DNA of 64,000 nucleotides from Streptomyces sp. AC558_RSS880 (lineage in GTDB: Bacteria; Actinomycetota; Actinomycetes; Streptomycetales; Streptomycetaceae), in contig NZ_JAGMUJ010000040.1 of NCBI RefSeq assembly GCF_019049255.1, positions 186,001 through 250,000 of the forward strand. Reading direction: 5' to 3'. Under the pieces are notes generated by a model. That model saw nothing but the letters and a program-made list of their open reading frames with translations, ran no database searches and had not been told where the DNA came from. Numbering within the stretch: position 1 is the stretch's first letter; each line of letters opens with the position of its first letter. Made by a program: the position numbers and the translations under genes. Shown in pieces: positions 1-8,312 of the stretch.

Positions 1-493
1 GGTCGGGTCCGGGGACAGCGACCACGACCTCGGCGGTCCGCAGCACCCGCTGCCCCAGATAGAAGCCCGCCACCCGCTCCTCCAGCACCGTGTCGGCGGG
101 ACACCTGGACGTGGGGCGCGTGTCCACGACCCGGGCAACGTCGGGCACGGCCTGCCGGTGAGTGAGGTCCATCGGCCGGACGTCGGCTTTCAGCAACCGG
201 ATACGCAACAGTCTGTGTGCCGCGGAGACCTGTTCGATCAGCCTCTCCATGGTCGCGGCCGTGCGGTTCGGGTCCTGACGGACCGACCACCGCACGGACT
301 CCGCGAGCGCGTCGTCGACGTCGAGCAGGCCGGTGAGCAGGCGGTGCAGGGAAGCCTCCGACTCGGCTCTCTGCCGCGCCAGTTCGTCCTCGTCCCGGGC
401 ACGCCGCCGTTCCAGGGCTTCGCAGCGGGTGCGCAACTGCGCGATCAGGCGTTCCGTGTCGGAGTCGGGCCGGGCGGAGGACGGTGCGGTCAA
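1..493 (-). CDS. GrpE-like nucleotide exchange factor (partial, 3' end outside window)
   Basis: Read on the minus strand from a TTG start (GGAG six bases upstream). The first ~60 residues are charged and helical (ERLIAQLRTRCEALERR and following), as in the GrpE coiled-coil dimer stalk. Further on comes the stretch ERVAGFYLGQRVLRTAEVVV, which matches the GrpE beta-wing signature (G-Y-x-L-x-G-R-V-L-R-x-A-x-V-x-V). GrpE releases ADP from Hsp70 (DnaK). This copy is divergent and sits last among the visible genes of the left-edge operon, 50 bases after the J-like gene, so it is probably a dedicated factor rather than the housekeeping GrpE. An Hsp70 gene would be expected just beyond the window edge. 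The family call is fairly safe; the role is inferred. Confidence 0.6.
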   Translation of the reverse strand, partial: MTAPSSARPDSDTERLIAQLRTRCEALERRRARDEDELARQRAESEASLHRLLTGLLDVDDALAESVRWSVRQDPNRTAATMERLIEQVSAAHRLLRIRLLKADVRPMDLTHRQAVPDVARVVDTRPTSRCPADTVLEERVAGFYLGQRVLRTAEVVVAVPGPD

Positions 494-543
494 CGCATGC
501 TCCAGAGGAAGTGAGAGGAGGGCTGCCGGGTGGCCTCGGGTCT

Positions 544-867
544 TCAGTCGGGCCGTACGCCCAGGCTCGCAGGGTCGGGAGACAAGGGAGAGACCTCCGC
601 CATACGCCGACGTGCCTCGGCCAGCAGGGCGGCGCCGCCCTCATCGGGCGACAGTCGGACGGGCAGCGGCGTCAGAAGGTCCGCCTCGTGGCGTCCGGCG
701 GGACGCCTGAGGGCTTTGTTTGCCCGGGAGATACGGTCGCGCAGATCACGATCGCCCTGGGCCGACCTCATCGCCCGCCGGTAGGCGGCATGGATGTCGG
801 CATCGGAGGCGCCGACATCCAGCCCCAGCACGTCGTAGGGGGAATCAGTGAACATGCTTCCCGGCAC
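544..867 (-). CDS. J-domain-like protein lacking the HPD motif
   Basis: A 107-aa protein. Residues 10-50 fit a J domain: YDVLGLDVGASDADIHAAYR (helices I-II), then DRISRANKALRRP (helix III). The loop between helices II and III, which should carry the His-Pro-Asp triad that triggers Hsp70 ATP hydrolysis, is shortened and reads SAQGDRD, so there is no HPD. This suggests a docking or decoy J-like protein rather than an active co-chaperone. The GTG start lies 12 bases after the TPR gene's stop; an internal ATG four codons later is an alternative start. It sits between a TPR protein and a GrpE-like protein in one operon, which supports a chaperone module. Confidence 0.6.
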   Translation of the reverse strand: MPGSMFTDSPYDVLGLDVGASDADIHAAYRRAMRSAQGDRDLRDRISRANKALRRPAGRHEADLLTPLPVRLSPDEGGAALLAEARRRMAEVSPLSPDPASLGVRPD

Positions 868-879
868 CCCGTCTTCCTG

Positions 880-3492
880 TCACCACAACTGGTCATCCTT
901 ATAGAGCCCGAAAAGGGGCAGTTGGCGGGCCGTGTTCCGCCCGCGTCCGGCTCGGCGGTCGGAACGCGCATCTGTACGAGCGCCCTTGGTCGGCCGTCGG
1001 CAGGTACGGGCTTCGACGACCGCTGCGTCGAGTCGGCTCCGGTCTTCGACATCGGACGGGCATCGACGGGCGAGGGCGATGACCTCGTCATAGCGCCCCT
1101 CCTCGCACAGAATTTCCGCAAGGTCGGCCAGCAGCCATACCTGGACGTCGGAGAGGTCTGGAAGCACTGCGTAGCTGCGGACGACGCTGAGCATGGCGAG
1201 TGCTTCTCGCAGCTCCTCCTCGTCCGGCTCCTGGGGCGACGGAACCCTCTCGAAGAGTCCTTGGGCGATGTCGTACTCCGGACTCTCTTCGCCGAAGTGC
1301 CGGAACTCATCGTCCGAAGCGTCCGAGAGAAGTCGGGCTTCCTGCATCAGGCGCAGAGCTTCCGCACGGTCGCCTCGCACGGCAGTGACCAAGGAGCGTT
1401 CATACAGCACTGGTGCCAAGGCGCGGCGAGCAGGCCGGAAGTCCGCGTCGCGGTCGAGGACTGCGCGTAGTGCGGTGACAGCACTCGTCCGTCCGGATGC
1501 GGACCGATCCTTGAGGAGGTGTTCGGCTTTCCTGGTCTCAGCCGCGTTCAGCGCTGCGGCGGCCAACTCGTTAGAGGGGTCCAGCTCGTAGGCGCGAGCG
1601 ACGCGGACGAGGGCCTCGTCGTGCTCGTTCCGCTGTGAGGCCTGCTCCCCCAGGTTCACGCACCCGACCGCCAGGTCCCGTTTCAGCTGTTCATGAAGCG
1701 GGGCCATGGCAAGGGCACGCTCCAGGAGGCCGACGTACGCCTGCCAGTCGACCTTGGCACGGTTCTTGTAGAGGGCGAATCCCGCGTGCACGCCCGCCCG
1801 GCCGATCTCTTCCTCGTGGCCGGTGAGGGAGACACCGTTGGCCGCCGCGTCCTCGAAGTCCCGTATCGCAGCCGACCAACGTCTGGCCTCCACGTGGGCA
1901 CGCGCCCGGGCGAACAGCGCGGCGCCGAGGACTCGCCGAGGACCTTGAAGGGACTCGTCGTTCTCCTGAGCACCGTGTCGTGCGGCGCCTTCGGCTTCGA
2001 GGCCTGTGATGACGTCGTCGAACCTGCCGAACTCCAGCAGCGTCAGGTAACGCCCCTCAGGGGACAACAGGCCCTCGATGCGAGCGCCGGCCTCGTCACC
2101 CTCGCCGCTTGCATCCGACACCGCACTGTGGACATCCGCGACCAGCTCTTTCCACCGCCCGCCGACCGACGACAGAAGGTCGAGGAAGCCCGGACCGAAG
2201 GAGAAGTCGTATCCGCGGGCCGGGGGCGTCAGGGCGCCTTCCATGACCTGGGGCAGTCTCCGGGCAACGGCCAGTTCGACCTCCCAGGCCAGTTCCAGGC
2301 TGTCCGCCGTCGGCCGTCCCGCGGTTCTGTCGTCGTCCCGCAGGGCTTGGCGGATGCGCTCGGTGAGAGCGTCCGAAGCGGCCTTCCGCTCGTCGGCCGT
2401 CAACGGGCGCCCGGAGTGCTGCCCGAGTTCCCGCCAGTACGAGACGGAGTGCAGAACCATCGCCCAGCAGGCGATGGCCTGCCGCGCGGCCTCCTCGCGC
2501 ACCCGGTCGTCCGCCTCGGCGTCACCGGCGAAGACCCGCAGAGCCGTGAGCGCCAAGGCGTGCACCGCGGCAGTGTCGACCGGCCTCGCCAGCCACTCCT
2601 CGTACCGGACCCGCCACGCCTCGAGGTGACGGCCCGCACGGCTCAGCCGGCGTGCCGCCCATGGACGCAGCCACTCGTGCGCCTCAGGCAACGGCGAGTC
2701 CGAGGCGCCGGACTCCGGGACACAGACCCGTTCCAGATCCGTGGGGTGAAGGGTCCTGGACGCGCGGTACAGCAGAAGGGCCGCACGCCGGTCGGGTGCG
2801 AAGGAATCGAGAACGTCGGCCTGCTCACCGGGGTTCGCGGCTTCCTCCGGAGCGAGGCAGGCCAGCAGCGCCTTCGCCGTGTCCCAGTTCGCCGTGCGGG
2901 CCCAGGACGCGAGCGTTTCCACAGCGGTCCCGACACGGTCGGCCAAGATTGCCGCCTGCACCAGGTTGTGCAACGCCACGTCGAGACACGGACCGCAGCG
3001 GGCCACACCGTCTTCGCGCTCCGCGCCGTGCTCGGGGCAGAACCAGCGGTCGCACTGACCGCACAGGTCGCCGGCAGAGCCCGTGCAGTCTTCGGCAAAG
3101 CAGAAGAGGGTCTGTTGGCACGCGTGGTCCTCAGGAAGCGAGAAGGCCAGCGCCCGCTCGTACCAGTCACAGCACTCGGTCCAATTCTGCGCGCGGGCCG
3201 CGAGCGCTCCCCGTAGGGCGGCGTGACGGGCATCAACCACCGCGTGGCCGACCACCGCTGCTCGTTCCAACCGCCGCAGATGGCTGACGGTTATCGCGAA
3301 ACGACCTTGGACGTAGGCGATGACAGCCTGTTCGAGCAGGGCGGACGGGTCACCGACCGTCGCACCGTCGTCCTCGGCACCTCCCCATACGGTGTGCGAC
3401 ACCACCGTTCCCCTTCGGTCTGCCCACGGCACGGAAGCAGGCATCGGCCAACGCCCCCTCCGGCCGATCTTCCACATATGCCTGTGCAGCAT
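880..3492 (-). CDS. TPR-repeat protein with Cys-rich zinc cluster
   Basis: An 870-aa, mostly helical protein. Residues 130-170 hold a zinc-cluster pattern (Cys131, 136, 144, 147, 152, His155, Cys166, 169), with the core CGQCDRWFCPEH resembling B-box or treble-clef fingers. The remainder shows degenerate tetratricopeptide repeats, clearest around residues 560-690 (for example ALAMAPLHEQL, ARAYELDPSNELAAAALNAA). The C-terminus is a basic linker ending in RQLPLFGLYKDDQLW. It starts six bases after the nuclease gene's stop. The exact start is uncertain: GTG at residue 30 or 31 behind AAGGGGAACG is possible, because the first 30 residues look unlike the rest. It probably acts as a scaffold or sensor in the operon. 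Function unknown. Confidence 0.7.
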   Translation of the reverse strand: MLHRHMWKIGRRGRWPMPASVPWADRRGTVVSHTVWGGAEDDGATVGDPSALLEQAVIAYVQGRFAITVSHLRRLERAAVVGHAVVDARHAALRGALAARAQNWTECCDWYERALAFSLPEDHACQQTLFCFAEDCTGSAGDLCGQCDRWFCPEHGAEREDGVARCGPCLDVALHNLVQAAILADRVGTAVETLASWARTANWDTAKALLACLAPEEAANPGEQADVLDSFAPDRRAALLLYRASRTLHPTDLERVCVPESGASDSPLPEAHEWLRPWAARRLSRAGRHLEAWRVRYEEWLARPVDTAAVHALALTALRVFAGDAEADDRVREEAARQAIACWAMVLHSVSYWRELGQHSGRPLTADERKAASDALTERIRQALRDDDRTAGRPTADSLELAWEVELAVARRLPQVMEGALTPPARGYDFSFGPGFLDLLSSVGGRWKELVADVHSAVSDASGEGDEAGARIEGLLSPEGRYLTLLEFGRFDDVITGLEAEGAARHGAQENDESLQGPRRVLGAALFARARAHVEARRWSAAIRDFEDAAANGVSLTGHEEEIGRAGVHAGFALYKNRAKVDWQAYVGLLERALAMAPLHEQLKRDLAVGCVNLGEQASQRNEHDEALVRVARAYELDPSNELAAAALNAAETRKAEHLLKDRSASGRTSAVTALRAVLDRDADFRPARRALAPVLYERSLVTAVRGDRAEALRLMQEARLLSDASDDEFRHFGEESPEYDIAQGLFERVPSPQEPDEEELREALAMLSVVRSYAVLPDLSDVQVWLLADLAEILCEEGRYDEVIALARRCPSDVEDRSRLDAAVVEARTCRRPTKGARTDARSDRRAGRGRNTARQLPLFGLYKDDQLW

Positions 3493-3498
3493 AAAGTC

Positions 3499-6165
3499 TC
3501 AGACGGCGTCCTCGAACAGCCGTCGCATCAACTCCGGGTACGGCAGATCCACTCCGGCCAAAGTTGTCCTCAATGCTTCGGGCGGACCCGTCCTGAGCGG
3601 GGTCGGAGCACCGATGAGGCCGGGGACGGTGGAGAGGTCACCACCGCTGAACCGTGACTCCGGTGTGGCCGGGGAGCGCACCTCGTACGTGCGCCATACG
3701 CGAGCAGGAGGGTTCAGCAGAACCAGCCAGGGCTTCGCCCAGGCGGCGAACGCCCAGCGCCTCCTGCCGCGGGCTCGGACGAGCACCCCCTCGGTGTGGT
3801 ACCGACCGAGTCGGTCGGCGGCTCTGGCCACGACCGGGATCGGGTTTCCGAAGGAACCCCTGATGTCCCAGATCCCGTCCTCGTACGTAACGGACCAGCC
3901 CGCCTTGGAGAGCTCCTCGACCACCTCGGCGTGCGGGTCGTCCTCCTCGGCCAGGGCCACGAGCCGTTCCACTTCGGTCCAGGGCGCGACGCGGGCGAGC
4001 GCTTGCTCCGGCGGCAGCATCAGGTCCTCGGCCTCGGCGGGGTCGGCACGCGCGATCATGTTCTTGTGGTTCTGCCACGCGCGGGCGGCCAGCACGTCGT
4101 GCTCACCGCCGCCGGTGAGGGTGGCGTCCTGGCTGAGCAGGGTCATCAGGACGGCCGCCACCGCGTCCACGCGTCGTCCGGTCTCGGGTGGAGCCTGCTG
4201 TTCCGCCGTCCCGTCGTCCGGTGCGCCCTGGAGGGCGAGAGCATCGAGGAGATCGCTCAGTCCCTCGCGCCAGCTGTGGTCGTCGTCGTCCCAGACCCCT
4301 GCGGCCATGAGCTGGACGTACAGACCGGCGACCATCAGCCGCGCCGGAAGCGCGTACGCGGGCTTTCCCTCAGGAGTGACGAGTACGTCGACCCAGCGCT
4401 GAATCCGACCGCGGCAGCCGGCCCGCAACTCAGCGGGGACGTGGGGTACGGAAGCCGCGCCGTCGACGAGCGGGTCCGCGTCCTCCGTTCCTTCGTCGTA
4501 CACCTCGTCCTCCCCCGAGACCACAGCGGAGGTGACCGCCGACACGATCCATCGGGAGGACGGCGGCCGGGGAAAGTCGATCGGCCCGGTGCCGAACGCC
4601 AGACCGGTCAGGGAAGCCCCGATCATCCGTCGGCAGTCGGCGAGGTAGGCGTCCCAGCGGTCGACGTCGCTCGTGGTCACCGGGCGCGCCGCGCCCTCCG
4701 TCGCCGGACTCACCGGAGAGGCGGACCTGCCGGTGGTGAGTTCACGCAGACGCAGCAGGTCCGCCTCGAAGCGTCGCGCCGCACGTTCGTCGGTGAACAA
4801 CGCCTGTGCCGTGTAGTCGTACCGCAGCCGAGGTCCGCTGTCGTGGGTATGGCGACGTGCGCACTGCACGGGGCTGTAGACGAAGACCACGGTCGATTCA
4901 ACGCTGCTGCCATCCGGTCTGCGGCAGGTCGCGCGTACGGCCGCGCCAGGCACTTCGGGCGTCGAGAAGGAGGAGGCCGTCCTTCCGGCGGGGATGGAGC
5001 CGATGTCGGTCCAGGAGCCCGGTGACCCGTCCGGGGAGGTGCTGATCAGGACGGGGGCCGGCTCGCTGCGGGCCAGGAAGACGTGGAGGCCTTCGCTGTC
5101 CGTCTTGGCACCCAGTAGGACGAGCGCACGACCGCCGCCGGTGGTGAAAGGCCGGAGGGTGCGGCCCTTCAGACTGGTGAGCGTGGTGGTCGGTCCTTCT
5201 TCGGGGAGCAGGGGCAGGGTGTCGGCGGAGAGCACGGCGAGTTCGCAGTTGCCTCCTTCCTCAGTGCTCGTGCACAGAGCGGCGCGGGTGAGGTTGGGGC
5301 TTCCGGTGAGGGCGTGCCTGCGCTCGCCGATGCGCCACTCGACGAACTTGCCGTGCCGCATCCGCGTCTCTTCGAGGAGTCGAATCCCGGTGGAGCGGCC
5401 ATCGAGCGCCCTCTTGATCGTCTCGGCGTCGTAGCTCGACCAGCGGGGCTGGAGACCGAGAGTGACCTGGCCCGGCATCAGGTGGTCGACGAGTGCTTGC
5501 AGGGCGTGGGCCTGCGGATCGATGAACGGGGCGTACGCCTGGACCTCGTCCACGGGCCCCGGTGTCAGCTGTTCCACCAGGCTCCGGTGGAGATTGTGCA
5601 GGAGCCGCGGGCCGGTTTCCGGCCCGGCGGGGGCGTTGACGTGTCTTTCGGTCAGAAGGGTCGCCACTTCTCCGAGGTGGCTCGCCGTCCAGGGGGCCAT
5701 GTCCACGACGGCGGGCAGTTCCTCCAGCCATTCCGCGAGATCGGCGAGCAGGGCGTGGGAGGCGTCGTCCTCGGTCTCCACCACGGTCCACAGTTCGTCG
5801 TTGGCTCCCCAGCCGGACAGCGTCGGGTTTCCCGATCCCACGGCCAGTCGACAGGCGTGTTCGCCGATCAGCAGGACCACTTTGGGGTGGAAGGCACCCC
5901 GACAGCCGGCGAGCCCATGGAGGTAACTGCGGCCTGCCATGCGTACATCGACCGGGTTGTACAGCCCTTGGGCCGCATCACCGATCACCGCGGTGCGTGC
6001 GCCCAGGCCGCGTGCGACCGGGATCGCGACCCGTTCCAGGAACGGGAGGTCGACGGTGAATCCGAGGAGGAGCACTTCGTGCAGCGGTTGCTTGTCGCCG
6101 CGTTCGGTCCATTCATGCAGCAGAGTGGCCGGGGACGCGAAGCGGGTGTGCTGCGCCGCGCTCAT
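3499..6165 (-). CDS. HKD (phospholipase D-like) nuclease family protein
   Basis: An 888-aa protein with two half-sites of the PLD/HKD superfamily: H93-P-K95 followed by GSGNPT (residues 110-115), and H271-G-K273 followed by GSPNLT (residues 288-293). This spacing (HxK, then GSxN about 15 residues on) is typical of DNA-acting PLD family members, such as those linked to restriction and DISARM-type systems. Residues ~320-888 form a large uncharacterised region, mostly helical, without a recognisable helicase or methylase motif. The start overlaps the upstream gene's stop by ATGA, so the two are translationally coupled. Fold and likely phosphodiesterase activity are well supported; the substrate (phage DNA, RNA, lipid) is unknown. 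Confidence 0.75.
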   Translation of the reverse strand: MSAAQHTRFASPATLLHEWTERGDKQPLHEVLLLGFTVDLPFLERVAIPVARGLGARTAVIGDAAQGLYNPVDVRMAGRSYLHGLAGCRGAFHPKVVLLIGEHACRLAVGSGNPTLSGWGANDELWTVVETEDDASHALLADLAEWLEELPAVVDMAPWTASHLGEVATLLTERHVNAPAGPETGPRLLHNLHRSLVEQLTPGPVDEVQAYAPFIDPQAHALQALVDHLMPGQVTLGLQPRWSSYDAETIKRALDGRSTGIRLLEETRMRHGKFVEWRIGERRHALTGSPNLTRAALCTSTEEGGNCELAVLSADTLPLLPEEGPTTTLTSLKGRTLRPFTTGGGRALVLLGAKTDSEGLHVFLARSEPAPVLISTSPDGSPGSWTDIGSIPAGRTASSFSTPEVPGAAVRATCRRPDGSSVESTVVFVYSPVQCARRHTHDSGPRLRYDYTAQALFTDERAARRFEADLLRLRELTTGRSASPVSPATEGAARPVTTSDVDRWDAYLADCRRMIGASLTGLAFGTGPIDFPRPPSSRWIVSAVTSAVVSGEDEVYDEGTEDADPLVDGAASVPHVPAELRAGCRGRIQRWVDVLVTPEGKPAYALPARLMVAGLYVQLMAAGVWDDDDHSWREGLSDLLDALALQGAPDDGTAEQQAPPETGRRVDAVAAVLMTLLSQDATLTGGGEHDVLAARAWQNHKNMIARADPAEAEDLMLPPEQALARVAPWTEVERLVALAEEDDPHAEVVEELSKAGWSVTYEDGIWDIRGSFGNPIPVVARAADRLGRYHTEGVLVRARGRRRWAFAAWAKPWLVLLNPPARVWRTYEVRSPATPESRFSGGDLSTVPGLIGAPTPLRTGPPEALRTTLAGVDLPYPELMRRLFEDAV

Positions 6166-7703
6166 CGTTCCGTCTCCAGGATCCTCCGGCCGGAGGCCGT
6201 GACGACGTGGCAGCCGTCCCGGACGTCGAAGAGACCGAGTTGCCGCCCGAAAGAACCCAGTTGGGGAATGCGCGTACCGATGTCGGAGTCTCCCTCGTCA
6301 CCGGTCTTGAAGTAACGCTCGTTGCGCACGTGCAGCCGGGAGAAGATCTTCAGCCCGCCCGTCGCCGGATCGGGGCTCAGCTTGGCGAGCGCCACCCGGC
6401 GGGACTGGGCCAGCATGTCGTCCACCAGCCGGGCCGCCAGGTCGCGGGCCGGTCGGTCGGAGTAGTCGCGGATGAGGCCGTCGACCCATGTCGGATCGAG
6501 GAACTCCGCCGAACGTCGCTGCCGGCCCAGGAAGACGGCACGCACGTCATCGGGCAGGTGACCCTCCCTGGACCGCAGGGCGCCCACGAGCAGCAACCGG
6601 ACGTTGACCATGGGGGCGTCACCGCCCTTCTCGAGAAGTTCCCGTTCGGCCGGCAGCAGCAGCCCGTCCGGACTCTTGAGCGGCGGCAGATCCTCCAGGA
6701 GCCCTCGCACACTCCCCTCCGGAGCCTGCTGCGCCAGCCAGTCGCGCAGTTCCTGTGCCGTCCGGTCGGCCTCGCCCTCCTTGGACCCGATGTCGGCCAC
6801 GAGAGCGGCCCACAGCCTGCGCCAGGCGCCCACGGAGTAATGCCGCAGCAGCAACCCTCGCCAGCCCGCTGCCTCCGGAATGGCTGCCAGGACGGGATCG
6901 GCGGTCATGTCCTCACCGAAGGCGACGGCCGAGCGCAGTGTCTCCTCGTACCCCTCCCCCTCCCGGCCGTGCAGGTCGATCGCCCGGCCGAGAATGCGGA
7001 AGGTGGCTCTCCGGGTACGGTCGGACGCCTCCCAGTCCTGAGGCGTGTGGATTCCCCCTGCATCTGTGGCCGTCAGAACTTGCGTCAGCCAGTCCTGCTC
7101 GACCGAGGACGGGACACCGAGACCGGCCTGACCGGCCTGCTCCAGCTCGACGAAGGACACCACGTTCTGTTCCACGAGGGAGAGCAACGGGGTGAACAGT
7201 TCCCGCAGGGGCTCAGGGCAGGCGTGCCGACCGGGTCGAAGCGCTCCGTCCCGGACCTCCACGGTGCCGAGAACCGTGGCCGATCCTCCGTACTGGTCCC
7301 AGAAGCCCCACCGGCGGGGCGAGTACGACTGACTCAGATGTTCCTGGTCGGCCGCGCGGGCCAAGTCCAACTCCTGTACGCAGAAACGTCGTACCCGATC
7401 GATTCCATGAGGGAACCATGTCTCGTCGGCAGCCTCCGCGTCGTGCTGGAGCGCGGCCATCAGCACCTCGCAGCGACGGACCAGTCGGCGGCAGGCGGTC
7501 AGGTCCAGGGCCTTCCGCTCGGCATGCGCGGCGATCGCCGCGTACAACGAGTGGTAACGGATGTAGCGGGTCACCGTGGAGACACCCGGCACCAACCGGT
7601 CGATCGCCCGCATCACCGGGCCCTCCACAGCCAACGGATACCGCCCCGACCGCACTCCGAGCCCTTCCAGCGCCCATGCCGGCCCTTGAACATCCGTGGT
7701 CAC
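6162..7703 (-). CDS. Uncharacterised 513-aa protein, first gene of the nuclease/chaperone operon
   Basis: No family was recognised with confidence. GTG start behind GAGAGGGA. The N-terminus carries a conserved-looking stretch, PGVSTVTRYIRYHSLY (residues ~39-54). Similar P-G-x-x-T-x-T-R-x-R-Y signatures occur, to my recollection, in uncharacterised proteins encoded beside PLD-like nucleases. The centre is helical and acidic. The last ~60 residues (GTRIPQLGSFGRQLGLFDVR and following) could be a winged-helix. No signal peptide or membrane segment is seen. It overlaps the HKD nuclease gene by four bases, so the two products are probably made in a fixed ratio and may form a complex. Promoter expected in 7704-7800. 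Confidence 0.6.
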   Translation of the reverse strand: MTTDVQGPAWALEGLGVRSGRYPLAVEGPVMRAIDRLVPGVSTVTRYIRYHSLYAAIAAHAERKALDLTACRRLVRRCEVLMAALQHDAEAADETWFPHGIDRVRRFCVQELDLARAADQEHLSQSYSPRRWGFWDQYGGSATVLGTVEVRDGALRPGRHACPEPLRELFTPLLSLVEQNVVSFVELEQAGQAGLGVPSSVEQDWLTQVLTATDAGGIHTPQDWEASDRTRRATFRILGRAIDLHGREGEGYEETLRSAVAFGEDMTADPVLAAIPEAAGWRGLLLRHYSVGAWRRLWAALVADIGSKEGEADRTAQELRDWLAQQAPEGSVRGLLEDLPPLKSPDGLLLPAERELLEKGGDAPMVNVRLLLVGALRSREGHLPDDVRAVFLGRQRRSAEFLDPTWVDGLIRDYSDRPARDLAARLVDDMLAQSRRVALAKLSPDPATGGLKIFSRLHVRNERYFKTGDEGDSDIGTRIPQLGSFGRQLGLFDVRDGCHVVTASGRRILETER

Positions 7704-7909
7704 TACGCCGTTTCCCTCTCAGCAGGCCTGATGAAGCAGCGCACCAGCCGTCACTCTGTGATCCACTCGTCAGACTAGGTGTCGGGTTTCATGCGTGAGG
7801 GCGGTTTCGCCGGACTCGTAGGGGATCACAGTGCGGCATGGGACAGCGGCCCGGCACGAACCGCTGATCCGCAGCTCCCGCATCCCGGCCTTGAGAACGA
7901 TCGGACAGA

Positions 7910-8293
7910 ATGGTCGCCATGACCACACGTTCCTGCCCCTGCGGGTTGCCCGAGGCGTACGAGACCTGCTGCGGCCGGTTCCACACCGGGGCCGCCGCCG
8001 CTCCCACCGCCGAGCGGCTGATGCGGTCGCGGTACTGCGCGTTCGTGCGGCGGGACGGTGCGTATCTGCTGCGGACCTGGCATCCGGGGACGCGGCCGGA
8101 GCGGGTCGACTTCGATCCCGGGATGCGGTGGACCGGACTGGAGATCCTGGACACGGCCGACGGGTCCGCCTTCCACTCCACCGGGACGGTGACCTTCCGG
8201 GCCTCCTACCGGGGCGGCTCACTGCACGAGCGCAGCCGGTTCGAGCGGGTCGGCGGGGCGTGGGTGTACGTCGACGGGGAGTTCCTGGAGTAG
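7910..8293 (+). CDS. YchJ/UPF0225 family protein with N-terminal SEC-C motif
   Basis: About 124-127 aa. It begins with the SEC-C zinc-binding motif (CPCG, then YETCC) and continues with LMRSRYCAFVRRDGAYLLRTWHP, a close match to E. coli YchJ, ending in a compact NTF2-like domain (RSRFERVGGAWVYVDG). E. coli YchJ has a second SEC-C motif at the C-terminus, which is absent here. The true start may be the second ATG at 7919, since family members normally begin two or three residues before CPCG. The role is poorly known; the SEC-C motif binds zinc and often mediates protein contacts. It stands alone, divergent from the left operon. Confidence 0.85.
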   Translation: MVAMTTRSCPCGLPEAYETCCGRFHTGAAAAPTAERLMRSRYCAFVRRDGAYLLRTWHPGTRPERVDFDPGMRWTGLEILDTADGSAFHSTGTVTFRASYRGGSLHERSRFERVGGAWVYVDGEFLE

Positions 8294-8312
8294 TCCGGTG
8301 CGGGTGTGGGGT

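Noticed and set aside
484..1470. Plus-strand open frames across the left operon
   Set aside because: They oppose well-supported minus-strand GrpE-like, J-like and TPR genes and show no recognisable domains.
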